This document shows, piece after piece, positions 60,462 through 64,000 of a stretch of 64,000 nucleotides of DNA (position 1 is the stretch's first letter; each line of letters starts with the position of its first letter). This DNA is from Cyprinodon diabolis (Eukaryota > Chordata > Actinopteri > Cyprinodontiformes > Cyprinodontidae), in assembly GCA_030533445.1 (NCBI GenBank), contig CM060069.1, positions 26,646,837-26,710,836 of the forward strand. Reading direction: 5' to 3'. Under the pieces are notes generated by a model, which saw only the letters and a list, made by a program, of their open reading frames with translations, searched no databases and was not told the DNA's origin. The translations under genes and the position numbers were made by a program.

Positions 60462-63372
60462 ATGGGATTACGCGCATTTGGCACTTTTTACGCATGCTTC
60501 TGTATATTTGTTGTGCTCCTGCAATTATGCTGCTCTCAGAGGAATCCGGGTGGGCAACAAAGAAATGACCGCAGAGGCGCTTTTCGGCAGACGCTGCAGT
60601 GGTCTCACAACGGCAAGGTTTTCAGCCTTTTAAGCCAGGGTTCAGAGTATGTCCCTCCGAAGCGCAGGGGCGCAGCGCAAGAAGAGGAACAGCCTCGACC
60701 TGTCGCCATCATCCGAGATGCGGACGTGAGACACCAGGATTCCCCGAGTCAGCAGCAGCAGCAGCAACAGCCTCCCCGAAGCCTCCTGACTCTTGTGAGA
60801 GGGCAAGAGCACAGTCAGCATCTTCACCAGGAACGACCCGCGGAGCTCACCAGAGCGCAAAGGAACCGCACATCCAATGCGAGCCAGGAAAATGTCCAAG
60901 TCAGTCCGCCTCTGCCCAGAGTTAATGACATGATGGTCGGTGATGACCCTTACGACCCATACAAGTCCATTGACAATAATAATCCATATTACAATTATTA
61001 TGATGTTTATGAGAGACCAAGACCAAGGTCAAGACCTGGATATGGCACAAGGTATCATCAGTATGGTAAGAGAGGAAAAATGCTTCCAGATATTTGTCAG
61101 AAATGTGGGTTTGTGGGGTAATCAAGAGCCAATAAAGAGATAATTAATTAAGAAAAATGATTGGCTATTAAAAAGTGTGAAATTGTAACACACTCTCTAA
61201 ACCTTATCTAACATGCTATGTGAAGAGAATTCAAACTACAGCTTGGTGGTGCTATTCATTGGTAGCTCACTGGTAGTCCATAAAAGTCCACAAAAAACGT
61301 GTCAATATTCCTCCATACTGCTCGTCCAATGTATTCCAAGTGTCCTGAGTGGGTAGCGTCCATAATTTACTCGAAACGAAGTCATTTAGAATGTTTTTAG
61401 AGCATAAACAGTAGTGTATAGGATTTCCTAAAAGCGCGTTCACGAGTCTACGGAAACCGCGGCAGACCAAACCAGACGAAAGTGCGCATTCAGCGTCTGC
61501 TCTGCCGATAATGCAAGCGTAGAAGAAGAAATGTGCCGTTTACCTGTGCAAAGAAAGAAACAACGAAAGAAAAATGTCTGAGGACTTCAGTGTTGAGGAA
61601 GAGCATGAGTTCTTTGCCGAGCTGAATGCGCACTTTCATCTGGTTTGGTCTGCCGCGGTTTCCGTAGACTCGTAGATTTTTTTTTTCTTCTAATTTTCTT
61701 CTGTATTTATAATTGTGCATGCATTTGGACCTGAAATAATTAGGCCTATTCCTTTTTTTCTAAATCTTGGACAGTTTCTTTTTTTAAAGAACAAATTGGC
61801 TTAGAGGTGCCATTTTCGAGCAAACGTTGTTGTATTTATCTATTCAGAGTAAATCTATTCTAACGATAGCCTACTGTAGTAAAAAACTTTTCCATGACTA
61901 ATTTATTCATATAACACAAGTTTGACTTCATAATAACTGTTTTCGCTAAGCTAGTCACAGTTAACTGCAAAGCATTATATCTTAGTCATACAGAGAAACT
62001 TTTTCCAACACATATTTAATTTTGGTTGTCATCTATCACTAAAATTGTATTTCTCACAATACAGCCAATCCTTGTATATTAACTGTAGAAAAGGAGAAAA
62101 TACTGAATGGGAAAAATAAATGCCCTAAATTTGAATTAAGTGTGGTGGGATATAGTAGCTATTCAAAGTAATTCTAAGAAACCAATTGTTGATATTAGTT
62201 ATCTACATTAAAGTGGGACAATTACAGACAAGGCCTTTCGCAAACACTCCAAAATAAAATAAAGCAATATATGACAATTGTTTGTCCTCATCAGGTTCAC
62301 TTAGTCGTTTTTGAGCCTTAAAAACCAAGTGCTCCACATACATAGTGTCATACCACACCACTTGTGATCTTATGGAACAAAAACAAACTTTAAAACACAG
62401 AAATAAAATATAATAAGTTAACAGAAATGGGAAATCAAAGTAAGCCACTGCTGCAGAAATGTGTGAATTCGTAGTACTTGACTATGCCCTTTTAATATAA
62501 TTGCTTTAAAAGTAAACAAAGGTAAGCTTTTTAATTAAAACCTTCCAAGTTGCGTTTTTTTTTTTTTCTGGCATTTACCATTTCCTATCTTCCTATTTTC
62601 TTGTCTTATTGGCTTGTATTTTCCTACCAATTTGTAGGTCTCCCTGATCTCGTGCCTGACCCATACTACATTCAAGCTTCAGTTTATGTCCAAAGGGCAT
62701 CAATGTACAACCTGAGATGTGCAGCTGAGGAAAACTGTTTGTCAAGGTATGTTCTCCTCTTTAGTGATTTACAAGAATAAAATGGGAAAAAAAGAAGAGG
62801 TGGGAGTTGCTGAGTGTGAATCAGGCAGCTACGAGCCATAACAACCACCCAAGTGTTTGTGGGTGAGGGCTGCCTAGTGGAAGCAGTGAGATGAGTTAAA
62901 TTTAAGTGACTCCTACAGCTGATGGTGTAGGAAGGGGGTGGGGTTGGTGGATTTCTGTTAAAGTTTAATCATAGCCTGCACTGAGAGAGAAAGCCCAAAT
63001 GGTAAACACATTATCAAGGACTAACCCAAACAACTGTGCGCCTCTGAAGGATTTTTTTTTCCACCCAGCATTTAAACACACTGACACACAGACTGAGTTC
63101 AGTTTGTCCCATGAGAGTCTGCCCTACTCTGAGGAAGAGATGAAGCAGGGAAAACATCAGTGGTGATGTCATTATGTCCACCTAAGAAGGTGTTTTCTAT
63201 CCCTTCAATCACATCTGTTTTCTTTTCTCTACGCTTTCAGTTCAGCGTATGGAGCAAGAGACTATGACACCAGAGTGCTGCTGAGGTTTCCCCAGAGAGT
63301 TAAGAACCAGGGCACCGCTGACTTCCTCCCAAGCAGGCCACGCTACTCCTGGGAGTGGCACAGCTGCCACCA
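60462..63372 (+). CDS. lox: lysyl oxidase, 5' part (gene continues past the window)
   Basis: Coding exons: 60462-61065, 62638-62746, 63241-63372, ending in phase inside the copper-site exon boundary (WEWHSCH|Q). About 281 residues are visible of roughly 400-450 expected. Signal peptide is about 1-25; residues 26-160 are a basic, Gln-rich propeptide with seven consecutive Gln near 97-103 and N-glycosylation sites at N135 and N139. [11 protein letters not shown] around 158-168 is the procollagen C-proteinase (BMP1) cleavage site, Gly160|Asp161. It is followed by the Tyr-rich [16 protein letters not shown] segment and the start of the catalytic domain ([28 protein letters not shown]). The family oxidises lysines in collagen and elastin to allysine outside the cell for cross-linking. 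The short propeptide and YERPRP segment identify LOX rather than LOXL1. The copper histidines (HxHxxH) and quinone lysine lie beyond the window. Teleosts have duplicates, so it may be loxa or loxb. Confidence 0.93.
61277..61682. mobile_element. dispersed element, copy B, with inverted-repeat end
   Basis: 61277-61482 is nearly identical to 56546-56750. The segment at about 61440-61500 (GAGTCTACGGAAACCGCGGC onward) is also inverted at about 61620-61677 (CCGCGGTTTCCGTAGACTC), with a 120-base spacer between, so the right part can fold into a long hairpin. It lies in lox intron 1. Confidence 0.75.
61683..62637 (+). other. lox intron 1, remainder
   Basis: AT-rich intron, nothing recognised until the tttgtag acceptor at 62637. 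Confidence 0.5.
62747..63240 (+). other. lox intron 2, nothing recognised
   Basis: Intron with a gtatgt donor and a strongly pyrimidine-rich acceptor ending at 63240. No element seen. Confidence 0.55.
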
Positions 63373-64000
63373 GTGAGTAGAAAGTTCACGTCCACGCTGT
63401 CCACCACAATATCACACAGACATCCTTTCTCTGCCTGTGTAGATTTTGGTTTTGCTCCTTTTTTTTATGCCATTGTGATTCAGCTTGTAAACTGTTCCCA
63501 CTCAGTTTTGTGATCTCTTTCATCCCATAAATCTGCTTAATAAAACAAAGAGTAAAACTGTTCAAATAAAAAGTAAAAACACAACCCTGTGAAGTGTAAA
63601 ACTCAAATATTAATTTCCTATTTTTATAATCTGGAATGAACTTATAAATCACTAAACAGATATGCTACATAATGAAATTGGCAGTACACACAGGCACGCA
63701 CATACTGGTATGTAGATCAGTAGGCAACGTAGGTCTTATTGTCTTGCTCAAGAAGAAATCATCAAGCTGCATAGGGTCCATAAATCAAGCCAGCAACCCT
63801 CCAATTACCAGATTACTGCTATCACTTCTCTGCAGTATTCATTTGAACAAATCCTTTTAGTAGAAAGCTACAGTTTTACAGAAATTCTGAATGTTCACCA
63901 CTATTTTTTTTTTTTACAAAAGTAAAAAAATATATATTATTTACAATCACCAGTTAGAGAGATCCAATTAAAGTAGGTGTTAATTTGGCTATCAGAAAAT
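63373..64000 (+). other. lox intron 3, start
   Basis: Begins with the donor gtgagt at 63373. The next lox exon, which should carry HYHSMDEF, is not present before the window ends. Confidence 0.7.

Overview
The window is vertebrate nuclear DNA, almost certainly from a teleost fish. It is AT-rich, its genes are split into many short exons with GT-AG introns, and it carries dispersed repeats that I recognise as typical of ray-finned fish: tRNA-derived SINEs, a Tc1/mariner relic, TTAA-flanked MITEs, L2/Rex-like LINE pieces and two widespread fish repeats. The repeat mix suggests a percomorph, perhaps a cyprinodontiform, but I cannot prove the species.

Five protein-coding genes are readable. (1) inpp5j, + strand: non-coding first exon at about 3230-3760 and 12 coding exons at 6699-16824. 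It encodes a 775-residue phosphoinositide 5-phosphatase with a SKICH domain and Ser/Pro-rich ends. (2) A mat2a-type S-adenosylmethionine synthetase, + strand: 9 coding exons at 20266-29089, 396 residues, with a long 3' UTR to about 30945. (3) A surfactant-protein-B/prosaposin-like gene, - strand: 9 coding exons at 35113-31652, 262 residues, convergent with mat2a. (4) A myeloid heme peroxidase (mpx/epx type), + strand: 12 coding exons at 43627-48013, 735 residues. (5) lysyl oxidase (lox), + strand: first three coding exons at 60462-63372, cut by the window edge. Every joined reading frame closes with consistent exon phases.

The genes do not form a pathway or operon. The mat2a-sftpb neighbourhood matches the linkage of MAT2A and SFTPB on human 2p11.2, so that pair looks like conserved synteny. 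The gaps at 35.6-43.4 kb and 49-60.4 kb are repeat-rich intergenic DNA.

The strongest unusual signals are these: two UACAGAGAA hairpins in the mat2a 3' UTR with the layout of METTL16 target hairpins; a nested transposon filling most of the last mat2a intron; two substitutions in near-invariant MAT motifs; a foldback element packed with GAATTC palindromes just upstream of mat2a; loss of the heme-linking methionine in the peroxidase; a possible extra C-terminal tail on that peroxidase; and an unrecognised coding-like exon pair on the opposite strand at its 3' end. I saw no CRISPR array, integrated phage or gene cluster suggesting a wholly new system.
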